Assembly: GCA_002364325.1 (NCBI GenBank) | Contig: DEXV01000003.1 | Location: 659,229-723,228 of the forward strand | DNA from: Gillisia sp. UBA3175 | GTDB taxonomy: Bacteria > Bacteroidota > Bacteroidia > Flavobacteriales > Flavobacteriaceae | Direction: 5' to 3' | DNA length: 64,000 nt | Shown: piece after piece, positions 54,319 to 62,226 of the stretch | Layout: the number at the start of each line of letters is the position of its first letter | Position numbering within the stretch: position 1 is the first letter of the stretch | Position numbers and translations under genes: made by a program | The notes under the pieces: model-generated | Told to the model about the DNA's origin: nothing | Databases searched by the model: none | The model's input: only the letters and a program-made list of their open reading frames with translations

Positions 54319-55374
54319 TTAATTAGCCATTGCAGCCCTTGGTCCAGAACTAGCAAAAACAGTTCTTAAACGCGATTTTTGACCTTCAGAGAACATGTAC
54401 ATACAAGAATCATTTGTATAATCCATGTAGTTCATAGTCATATCTGTAGATCTACAATTTGTAGTTGGATAAGAAGGACATCCGTAGTTTGGTCCATCAG
54501 AAGATGGAGTATCGGCAACGTAATCATCTTGTTGACATCTTCCATCACCCCAAATGTGACGTAAGTTTAAGTAGTGACCAACTTCGTGAGTTACGGTTCT
54601 ACCCTTATCAAAAGGAGCAGAAACGTATCCGGTGTTTCCAAAATAATTTGGGCCTACAACAATCCCATCGGTCGCTGCTGGACCTCCCGGGAATTGTGCA
54701 TATCCTAAAATACCTCCCCCTATGTTACAAACCCAAATGTTAAGGGTTGTAGCTGGGGTTACTGGAGGATATTGTGCCTTTACTTCATCATTAGTTCCCC
54801 AGGATGTTCTTGAGTTAGCTTCACGACGTACACCCGCAAGAGTGAATTGAACTTCAGTATCTGCAACTAAACCTGCAAATTCGGTAGGAGTGTTAGCGGC
54901 ATCTGAGTTTGCTTTTCTGAAATCGGCATTCATCACTGCAATTTGAGAATTGATCTGTGCATCAGAAATATTTTCTTGTGTATTACTATATACTACAGTT
55001 ACTACCACAGGGATACTAATAACTCCTAAATTATCTGTTGGAGCAGGAGTAGTCCCACCTCCGCCAGATCCAGGTTTACCCTGAGCAGTAACGGCTTGTT
55101 TTGCTAAAATAGATCTAGAATTTTTCTCGATCTGATACATTTTTTTGTAAAGATTATCATTCTCGTTCAATAAGCGATTTAGATTTTTCATTGAATAACA
55201 ATTCTTAGCATTTTGAGCTGCCTTACCATCTTCATCATTAAAGTCGGTATGCAACTAGAAATCGCTCATGTCTACACTCTCTTGTGCTAAATCATTTACA
55301 GTTTCTGGTTGATCTTTTTCACAGGAAGTGAACAGTAGCGCTAAGGCAGCCATTCCCATAATTAATTTTTTCAT
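54319..55374 (-). pseudogene. M43 (pappalysin-like) zinc metalloprotease with in-frame amber codon
   Basis: The full frame runs from the ATG at 55374 with the lipoprotein signal MKKLIMGMAALALLFTSC, then EKDQPETVNDLAQESVDMSDF. It meets TAG at codon 40 (55257-55255) and continues uninterrupted for 311 codons. The protease domain is intact: HEVGHYLNLRH zinc motif, CRSTDMTMNYMDYTNDSC with the Met-turn, and RTSWGTNDEVKAQYPP. A TTG follows the TAG directly and could restart translation, but without an export signal. It is either a recent nonsense mutation, a sequencing error or readthrough. The only damage is this single codon. Confidence 0.85.
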
Positions 55375-55530
55375 TTATTAAGTTTTAATGGTTTATAAAA
55401 GCACAATATATACCTTTCTTAATAAGATGTTAACCTTTTCGTAATTATTTTATTAACGTTATCCGCATTTATAATCATAACTCCATATTTTTTGATAATA
55501 ATGTTTTATTTAAAATTAATTTAAATAAAA

Positions 55531-55554
55531 AAACCATCCCTTAAAGGATGGTTT
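55531..55554 (-). terminator. Intrinsic terminator of the fad operon
   Basis: AAACCATCC pairs perfectly with GGATGGTTT around CTTAAA, 26 bases past the fadE stop, with an A run upstream giving T residues on the minus strand. Confidence 0.8.
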
Positions 55555-55579
55555 GTACAATATTCAATATTTTGTATAA

Positions 55580-57388
55580 TTAATAACAATATGTGTTTTC
55601 TGAAGTCATTTTTTCTGCGATTACGTTTCTAAGATTAACAACATTGGGTTGATTGTCATATTTAGTAAAACGCTTTAATCCCATTAACATCATACGTTGC
55701 TCATCACCTTCAGCAAAAGATACAATTGCCTCTTTTGCTTTCTGATTAATTGTGTCTACTGCATGATATAGATATAATTTAGACATAGCAATTTGTTCTT
55801 TTTGCTTGTCTTCGCCATATCTATTTACGTTTTTCTCTGTTCTTAATAAAGATGATTCTGCCATATAGATCTCTATTAAAATATCTGCAGAAGCTAAAAG
55901 CAATTGTTGATGCTCTTCCAACTTCGGTCCAAATTTTTGAACAGCGCTACCTGCAACCATTAAAAACACTTTTTTCAATCTTTTTAAAAGATCTTTTTCT
56001 TCTGCAAATAGTATTGAAAAATCTGGTTTATCGAAAGATGGAATTCCAGTTAGCTCTTCACCAACTTTAGTGGCTGGTCCTAAAAGATCTACATGACCTT
56101 TCATCGCTTTCTTTACTAACATTCCAACAGCTAACATTCTGTTTATCTCGTTAGTTCCTTCATAGATCCTGGAAATTCGTGCATCTCTCCAAGCAGATTC
56201 CATAGGAGTGTCCGCAGAGAATCCCATCCCACCAAAGATCTGAATTCCCTCGTCACTACAATTCTGAACATCTTCTGAACAAGCAACTTTTAAAATAGAA
56301 CATTCTATCGCATATTCTTCAACACCCTTTAATTCCGCTTCAGAATGCGAATTTCCTTCTTCTAATCTCTTAGTGATCCTGTCTTCAATATTTTTAGCAG
56401 CTCTGTATGAAGCCGATTCTCCTGCATATGCCGAGGTAGCCATTTCTGCTAATTTAGATTTAATCGCTCCAAATTGTGCAATTGGTGTATTAAACTGTAC
56501 ACGATCGTTTGCATATTTAACTGCTTGATCTGTCACTCTGCGTTGTGCATCTAAACAAGCTGCAGCTAATTTAATTCTACCAACATTTAAAGCATTCATG
56601 GCAATTTTAAATCCGTCGCCACGACCTGCAAGCATGTTTTCTACAGGTACTTTGGTTTCGTTAAAGAAAACCTGACGAGTAGAGGAGGCGTGAATACCTA
56701 ATTTCTTTTCTTCTTCCCCAAAAGTGATTCCATTTGTCGCATTATTCTCTACTATAAAACCTGTAATATTTTTATCATCTTCAATCCTTGCAAAAACGAT
56801 AAATACATTTGCAAATCCAGCATTGGAGATCCACATTTTTTGTCCGCTTATAGCGTAGGATTTTCCATCTTCAGATAGTACGGCTTTAGTTTTTCCTGAA
56901 TTAGCATCACTTCCTGCTCCTGGCTCAGTAAGACAATAAGCCCCAAACCATTCTCCTGTTGCTAATTTTGGTACATATTGTTTCTTTTGCTCTTCTGTAC
57001 CGTACAAAGTAATTGGCATAGTTCCGATTCCGGTATGTGCACCAAAAGCAGTTGCAATAGATCCTGTAGCCCCACTTATATAATCACAAACCAACATGGT
57101 AGAGACAAAGCCCATTCCTAATCCATCAAATTCTTCTGGCACAGAAACGCCAAGAAATCCTAATTCCCCTGCTTTACGCATTATTTCTTCTGTAAGGGCG
57201 TAATTCTTCTTTTCAAATTCTTCTTTCTTCGGCCAGATCTCACGATCTACAAATTCTTTAACCGAATCTTTCATCATTTTTTGCTCTTCGGTAAAATCTT
57301 CTGGTGTAAAAACATCTTCACTTAATGTTTCCTTTACCAAGAACTGACCTCCACGAAGTAATTCTTTATTTGCTATTTCTGTGCTCAT
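55580..57388 (-). CDS. fadE: Acyl-CoA dehydrogenase (FadE type)
   Basis: 602 residues, longer than the 380-residue short-chain enzymes because of a C-terminal extension (about 440-602) like that of very-long-chain enzymes and Bacillus FadE. The core has AYCLTEPGAGSDANSGKTKA (FAD/substrate), QKMWISNAGFANVF, QIFGGMGF and RIYEGTNEINRM with the catalytic glutamate. It performs the first oxidation of fatty-acid beta-oxidation. It is the last gene of the marR-fadN-fadA-fadE unit, the same N-A-E order as the Bacillus subtilis fadNAE operon. Confidence 0.92.
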   Translation of the reverse strand: MSTEIANKELLRGGQFLVKETLSEDVFTPEDFTEEQKMMKDSVKEFVDREIWPKKEEFEKKNYALTEEIMRKAGELGFLGVSVPEEFDGLGMGFVSTMLVCDYISGATGSIATAFGAHTGIGTMPITLYGTEEQKKQYVPKLATGEWFGAYCLTEPGAGSDANSGKTKAVLSEDGKSYAISGQKMWISNAGFANVFIVFARIEDDKNITGFIVENNATNGITFGEEEKKLGIHASSTRQVFFNETKVPVENMLAGRGDGFKIAMNALNVGRIKLAAACLDAQRRVTDQAVKYANDRVQFNTPIAQFGAIKSKLAEMATSAYAGESASYRAAKNIEDRITKRLEEGNSHSEAELKGVEEYAIECSILKVACSEDVQNCSDEGIQIFGGMGFSADTPMESAWRDARISRIYEGTNEINRMLAVGMLVKKAMKGHVDLLGPATKVGEELTGIPSFDKPDFSILFAEEKDLLKRLKKVFLMVAGSAVQKFGPKLEEHQQLLLASADILIEIYMAESSLLRTEKNVNRYGEDKQKEQIAMSKLYLYHAVDTINQKAKEAIVSFAEGDEQRMMLMGLKRFTKYDNQPNVVNLRNVIAEKMTSENTYCY

Positions 57389-57498
57389 TTGTATTTAGTG
57401 TTTAGAGGTGAGATGACAGTATTAAGAATCTCACTTTATAAATTATTTTAATTTTTATTATACTTGGGATCTAATTACTTAAATCTCTATACTCATTT

Positions 57499-58692
57499 CT
57501 AACTAAGGAATTCATAAACTCCAGCGGCTCCTTGTCCTGTTCCAACGCACATGGTAACCATTCCATATTTATTCTTTAGATTTCTTTTACGCATCTCGTC
57601 GAATAATTGAACTGAAAGTTTTGCTCCTGTACATCCTAGTGGGTGCCCCATAGAAATTGCTCCTCCATTTACATTTACTCTATCTGGATCTAAACCTAAG
57701 GTTCTCACCACTGCTAAAGATTGTGAAGCAAATGCTTCATTAAGCTCGATAAGCTCTAGGTCGTTTTGTTGAAGCCCTGCTTGTTTCAAAGCTTTTGGAA
57801 TTGCGGTTATGGGCGCTACACCCATAATTCTTGGCTCTATTCCTACTGCAGAATAACTTACTAAACGTGCAATTGGCTCCAAATTGAATTCTTTAACCAT
57901 TTCTTCACTCATGATCAAGGCAAAGGCAGCACCATCACTCATCTGTGAAGAGTTTCCGGCAGTTACACTTCCACCATCTGCAAAAACAGGTCTTAATTTG
58001 GCAAGTACTTCTTTAGAAGTATCGGCTCTAGGACCTTCATCTTTATTTACAGTATACGATCTGGTCTGTTTTTTTCCATTTGCGTCTACGTAAGTTTCAT
58101 CTACTTTAATAGGAACTATTTGATCTTGAAATCTATCTTCTGCTAATGCTCTTAAAGATTTTTGATGAGAATTAAAAGCAAACTCATCCTGATCTTCTCT
58201 ACTAACTTTATAATCATTTGCTACCGCTTCTGCAGTAAGCCCCATTCCCCAGTAATAATCTTCATGCCCATTTATGGCAAGTTTATAATCTGGAACTGGT
58301 TTATATCCACCCATTGGGATATAACTCATGCTTTCTGCTCCACCTGCAATAATACAATCTGCCATTCCTGCTTGAATCTTGGCCGATGCTATTGCAATAG
58401 TTTCTAATCCGGATGCACAGTATCTATTTACTGTTACACCAGGAACTTTTACAGTATCTAAGCCCATTAAGGAGATTAATCTCCCAACATTTAAACCTTG
58501 TTCGGCTTCTGGCATTGCGTTTCCAACAATAACATCGTCTATTCTGTCTTTATCGAAATTAGGAAGCTTCTCCATCATATATTGGATGGTTTCGGCCGCT
58601 AGCTCATCAGGTCTTTTAAATCTGAATACTCCACGAGGTGCTTTTCCTACTGCTGTTCTGTATGCCTTTACTATATATGCTGTTTTATTCAT
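57499..58692 (-). CDS. fadA: Acetyl-CoA C-acyltransferase (thiolase)
   Basis: 397 residues, full family length. The active-site cysteine is in VNRYCASGLETIAIA, the histidine in GGAISMGHPLGCTGAKL and the second cysteine in MVTMCVGTGQGAAGVYEF. It performs the last, thiolytic step of beta-oxidation. It lies between fadE (110 bases downstream) and the four-helix-bundle gene (60 bases upstream) in one orientation with fadN. Confidence 0.94.
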   Translation of the reverse strand: MNKTAYIVKAYRTAVGKAPRGVFRFKRPDELAAETIQYMMEKLPNFDKDRIDDVIVGNAMPEAEQGLNVGRLISLMGLDTVKVPGVTVNRYCASGLETIAIASAKIQAGMADCIIAGGAESMSYIPMGGYKPVPDYKLAINGHEDYYWGMGLTAEAVANDYKVSREDQDEFAFNSHQKSLRALAEDRFQDQIVPIKVDETYVDANGKKQTRSYTVNKDEGPRADTSKEVLAKLRPVFADGGSVTAGNSSQMSDGAAFALIMSEEMVKEFNLEPIARLVSYSAVGIEPRIMGVAPITAIPKALKQAGLQQNDLELIELNEAFASQSLAVVRTLGLDPDRVNVNGGAISMGHPLGCTGAKLSVQLFDEMRKRNLKNKYGMVTMCVGTGQGAAGVYEFLS

Positions 58693-58752
58693 AATTCTAT
58701 TTTTTTTAATGAAAATGAGATACTGGAAATTAGATTTTAGAACCTAGATTTT

Positions 58753-59109
58753 TTATTCCAGTTTGTCCATAAATGAACCTATCATTTTCTGAATTTGTAA
58801 TATTCTGTTTTCAAGATCAATAAATTCTTTTTCTAAAAGATAGTTTTCATTTCTTGCTACAATTAATTGAGTTTCCCACTCAAAAGCAGAGCCTAGACTG
58901 GTCTCTAGAAATTTTTTAAAATGCTTGTTTGTACTTTTACTGGAACCTTCGGCTATATTTGATGGAATAGAAACAGCACTTCTGTTCATTTGTGAAACCA
59001 GATTGAATTTCTCACTGTCAGGAAAGGATTTAGTAAGATTATAACTCGTTCCTACCAATTTAATACTTTCTTCCCAGATTTTCATTTTCTTAAAATTGTG
59101 TCGTCCCAT
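58753..59109 (-). CDS. Four-helix-bundle protein (S23/IVS-encoded type)
   Basis: 118 residues with the family pattern KIWEESIKLVGTSYNLTKSF, LVSQMNRSAVSIPSNIAEGS and SLGSAFEWETQLIVARNENY. This family was first seen in 23S rRNA intervening sequences and is scattered as lone genes in Bacteroidota; its function is unknown. It sits inside the fad operon between fadN and fadA, flanked by short CCAGTTTC and TCTAATTTC repeats on both sides, which suggests insertion of a small mobile cassette. Confidence 0.88.
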   Translation of the reverse strand: MGRHNFKKMKIWEESIKLVGTSYNLTKSFPDSEKFNLVSQMNRSAVSIPSNIAEGSSKSTNKHFKKFLETSLGSAFEWETQLIVARNENYLLEKEFIDLENRILQIQKMIGSFMDKLE

Positions 59110-59111
59110 GT

Positions 59112-59149
59112 CCAGTTTCTCAAAGTCCAGTTTCCAGTTTCTAATTTCT
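59112..59149. repeat. Short repeats flanking the four-helix-bundle gene
   Basis: CCAGTTTC occurs at 59112-59119, 59127-59134 and 59134-59141, followed by TAATTTC. On the other side of the gene, ACTGGAAATTAGA (about 58722-58734) is an inverted match to this block. Confidence 0.55.
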
Positions 59150-61546
59150 AAGTGGCTTCCCTTTTTTGATCATGTGCTCTAAACGCTCTAATGTTTTGCG
59201 TTCTCCTGTAAGAGATAAAAAGGCTTCTCTTTCCAGATCTAATAAGTATTGCTCACTTACATAATTAGCATCAGAAAGATCTCCTCCGGCCATTACATAA
59301 GCTAATTTATTAGCGATCTTCTTGTCATGCTCACTAATATACTTTCCAGCATACATTTGGTCTGTTCCAACATAGAAAGTTCCCAATGCTTGTTTTCCTA
59401 ATACTTTAATGTCTGTTCTCTGAATTGGTTGTGTATACCCATTTTCTGCCATTAGCAAAGCATGTTTCTTCGCAATAGCTAAATGTCTGTCTGGATTTAC
59501 AACTATAATATCTTTATCCTTCTGAAGGATATTTGTATCGAAAGCCTCATATGCAGAAGTAGAAACCTTAGCCATCGCAATGGTTAAGAAATGCTCTCTT
59601 AATCTGTTTAATTCGACATCATCTTTATGATAGGTATTTGATGCTCTTAAGGTCATTTCCTTAGAACCACCACCACCTGGAATAACACCTACTCCAAATT
59701 CTACCAATCCTATATAAGTTTCTGCTGCTGCAACCACTTTATCTGCGTGAAGTGAAAGTTCACATCCACCACCTAAAGTCATTGCATGTGGAGCAGCTAC
59801 AGTTGGAATAGAAGAATATCTCATTCTCATCATGGTATCTTGGAAATATTTAATAGCCATGTTAAGCTCGTCATATTCCTGCTCTACAGCCATCATAAAG
59901 ATCATTCCGATGTTTGCGCCAACAGAGAAATTCGCTCCGTTATTTGCAACTACTAGTCCTTGATAATCTCTTTCAGCAATGTCTAATGCTTTATTCAAGC
60001 CATCTAATACATCGCCTCCAATAGAATTCATTTTACTTCTAAATTCTACATTTAGAATCCCATCGCCAAGATCTTCAACTACAACACCGGTATTTTTAAA
60101 TATTTCTTTAGATTCTCTTATATTATCAAGGATGATAAAGGCATCTTGTCCCGGAACTTTTACTTGTTCTTTCTTCGGAATGTCATAATAGAAAGTGTTT
60201 CCTTCTTTTACAGTATAGAAACTCTTATTACCAGATTCCAACATTTCTTTTACCCATGCAGCTGGTTCTTCGCCTTCTGCTTTCATCATCTCGATCCCTT
60301 TTTCAACTCCAACTGCATCCCAGATCTGGAAAGGGCCATGTTGCCATCCAAAACCAGCTTTCATAGCATCATCTACTTTATAAAGCTCGTCTGTGATCTC
60401 TGGAATTCTGTTTGAAACATAAGCGAAAAGTGCAGAAAGGTTTTTTCGGTAGAATTCGCCTGCCTTATCCTTTCCGTCTACTAATACCTTAAACCTATCA
60501 ACTACATTATCTATAGATTTGGTAAGTTCTAAAGTGGCGAAATTTGCTTTTTTAGCCGATCTATATTCTAACGACTTTAAGTCTAAGGACTGAATTTCAC
60601 TTGAACCGTCTTCGTTCTTCACTTTTTTGTAGAAACCTTGACCGCTTTTACTACCTAACCATTGTTTATCCATCATAGAGTCGATGAAGTTTGGTAATGC
60701 AAAAAGTTCGTGCTTCTCGTCACTAGGAACTCCTTCATGAAGTCCGTTTGCAACATGAACCAAGGTGTCTAAACCAACAACATCTACCGTTCTAAAAGTG
60801 GCAGATTTTGGTCTTCCTATTACCGGTCCTGTTAATTTATCTACTTCTTCTATGGTCATTCCTAATTCATCTACCATATGGAAAAGACTCATAATACTGA
60901 AGATCCCAACACGGTTTCCAATAAAAGCTGCGGTATCTTTAGCTACTACAGATTTTTTTCCGAGGAATTTCTCTCCATACTCATTCATGAAATCTAAAAC
61001 TTCTTCTGAAGTTTTTGGACCAGGAATTATTTCGAATAATCTTAAGTAACGAGCAGGGTTAAAGAAGTGAGTTCCGCAGAAATGTTTTTGGAAATCCTCG
61101 CTTCTTCCTTCGCTCATTAATTTTATTGGAATACCTGAAGTATTTGAAGAAATTAGTGTTCCTTTTTTACGATGATTGTCTAATTGTTCAAAAACCTTTT
61201 TTTTAATATCTAGTCTTTCTACAACAACTTCTATGATCCAATCTACTTCTGAAACCTTTGAAATATCATCCTCTAGATTTCCTGTGTGAATTCTACTTGC
61301 AAAAGATTGACTATAAATAGGAGAGGGCTTTGAATTTAATGAAGCTTGTAGCGAATCATTCACTAATCTGTTTCTAACCACTTTATCTTCTAAAGTTAAT
61401 CCTTTACTCTTTTCTTTATCTGTAAGTTCACGAGGAACAATGTCTAATAGCAATACTTCTACGCCAATATTTGCAAAATGACATGCAATACCGCTTCCCA
61501 TAATTCCGGAACCTACAATTGCAACTTTATTAATTCTTCTTTTCAT
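59141..61546 (-). CDS. fadN: 3-hydroxyacyl-CoA dehydrogenase / enoyl-CoA hydratase (FadN type)
   Basis: 801 residues. The hydroxyacyl-CoA dehydrogenase part is N-terminal (about 1-430: VAIVGSGIMGSGIACHFANI, SSNTSGIPI, GTHFFNPARYLRLFEI). The enoyl-CoA hydratase/isomerase part is C-terminal (about 490-700: GLVVANNGANFSVGANIGMI, MTLGGGCELSLHADKVV, VGVIPGGGGSKEM). This order is the reverse of E. coli FadB and matches Bacillus FadN. It carries out the hydration and second oxidation of beta-oxidation. It is cotranscribed with marR, which lies 59 bases upstream. Confidence 0.93.
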   Translation of the reverse strand: MKRRINKVAIVGSGIMGSGIACHFANIGVEVLLLDIVPRELTDKEKSKGLTLEDKVVRNRLVNDSLQASLNSKPSPIYSQSFASRIHTGNLEDDISKVSEVDWIIEVVVERLDIKKKVFEQLDNHRKKGTLISSNTSGIPIKLMSEGRSEDFQKHFCGTHFFNPARYLRLFEIIPGPKTSEEVLDFMNEYGEKFLGKKSVVAKDTAAFIGNRVGIFSIMSLFHMVDELGMTIEEVDKLTGPVIGRPKSATFRTVDVVGLDTLVHVANGLHEGVPSDEKHELFALPNFIDSMMDKQWLGSKSGQGFYKKVKNEDGSSEIQSLDLKSLEYRSAKKANFATLELTKSIDNVVDRFKVLVDGKDKAGEFYRKNLSALFAYVSNRIPEITDELYKVDDAMKAGFGWQHGPFQIWDAVGVEKGIEMMKAEGEEPAAWVKEMLESGNKSFYTVKEGNTFYYDIPKKEQVKVPGQDAFIILDNIRESKEIFKNTGVVVEDLGDGILNVEFRSKMNSIGGDVLDGLNKALDIAERDYQGLVVANNGANFSVGANIGMIFMMAVEQEYDELNMAIKYFQDTMMRMRYSSIPTVAAPHAMTLGGGCELSLHADKVVAAAETYIGLVEFGVGVIPGGGGSKEMTLRASNTYHKDDVELNRLREHFLTIAMAKVSTSAYEAFDTNILQKDKDIIVVNPDRHLAIAKKHALLMAENGYTQPIQRTDIKVLGKQALGTFYVGTDQMYAGKYISEHDKKIANKLAYVMAGGDLSDANYVSEQYLLDLEREAFLSLTGERKTLERLEHMIKKGKPLRN

Positions 61547-61605
61547 ATGTAAATTTTAAATAGAAACTTTTTCAGGCAATCCCTGAAATTTATCTTTTGT
61601 TATAT

Positions 61606-62058
61606 TTATTTTAAACTTATCTCTTGATTATAGATCTTCTTATTTGTAATTAGATCTGTTATGGAATTAGCAACTCTTATAAATGTTTTTAAATCGTCTT
61701 CACTCACATTTTCCTTGACAGCTTCATCAAATTTTAAAACCACGCCTTTTGAAAATTCTCGCATTTCTTTCCCAAAATCGGTGAGATGAAGCAATACACT
61801 TCTCCCGTCTGTAGGATTTCTTTTACGGATGATTAATCCTTTTTCTTCCATCGATTTTAAAATTCGGGATAAACTAGTGGCTTCCATACCCATTTTTGGG
61901 CCTAGTGAGGTGGAGGGGGTTCCATTTTCAGGATCTATACTTAAAAGGGCAAAACCTGTAGCCATAGTGCTTCCGGCTTTTCCAGCTTCTTCATTATACA
62001 TTTTTGATACTGCCATCCAGGTGGCTCTCAAAACGTAATCTATGGTTTTTTCCTTCAT
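61606..62058 (-). CDS. MarR-family transcriptional regulator of the fad operon
   Basis: 150 residues with a winged helix-turn-helix: LGPKMGMEATSLSRILKSME (recognition helix), KGLIIRKRNPTDGRSVLLHL (wing) and a helical dimer part. It is the first gene of the unit leading into fadN, so control of fatty-acid degradation, perhaps relieved by acyl-CoA, is likely by position. A perfect 24-bp palindrome overlaps its promoter (62091-62114), consistent with autorepression. Confidence 0.9.
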   Translation of the reverse strand: MKEKTIDYVLRATWMAVSKMYNEEAGKAGSTMATGFALLSIDPENGTPSTSLGPKMGMEATSLSRILKSMEEKGLIIRKRNPTDGRSVLLHLTDFGKEMREFSKGVVLKFDEAVKENVSEDDLKTFIRVANSITDLITNKKIYNQEISLK

Positions 62059-62077
62059 AAGTTAATTAGAATGAACC

Positions 62078-62085
62078 CAAAGTTA
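62078..62085 (-). promoter_or_regulatory. -7 box of the marR-fad operon
   Basis: On the minus strand this reads TAACTTTG, an exact match to TAnnTTTG, 19 bases upstream of the marR start. The region where a -33 element should lie is filled by the operator palindrome. Confidence 0.55.
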
Positions 62086-62090
62086 TGAAA

Positions 62091-62114
62091 ATTTATTATG
62101 CGCGCATAATAAAT
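62091..62114. promoter_or_regulatory. MarR operator: perfect 24-bp palindrome
   Basis: All 12 base pairs match around the centre GCGCGC, with arms ATTTATTATGC and its complement. It begins five bases upstream of the -7 box and spans the -33 region, so a bound dimer would block polymerase. The GC-rich centre in AT-rich surroundings makes it stand out. Confidence 0.8.
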
Positions 62115-62172
62115 GAAGAGGAAATTTACATGTATATACTCATTTACCTAAATTTACTTTAATTACATAAAA

Positions 62173-62196
62173 AAACTCTCCTTTAGGGGAGAGTTT
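62173..62196 (-). terminator. Intrinsic terminator after the acyl-CoA ligase gene
   Basis: AAACTCTCC pairs with GGAGAGTTT around a six-base loop. The A run before it gives T residues on the minus strand. It separates the ligase gene from marR. Confidence 0.8.
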
Positions 62197-62226
62197 AACA
62201 ATAACTTAATGATAATGATGCTAATA

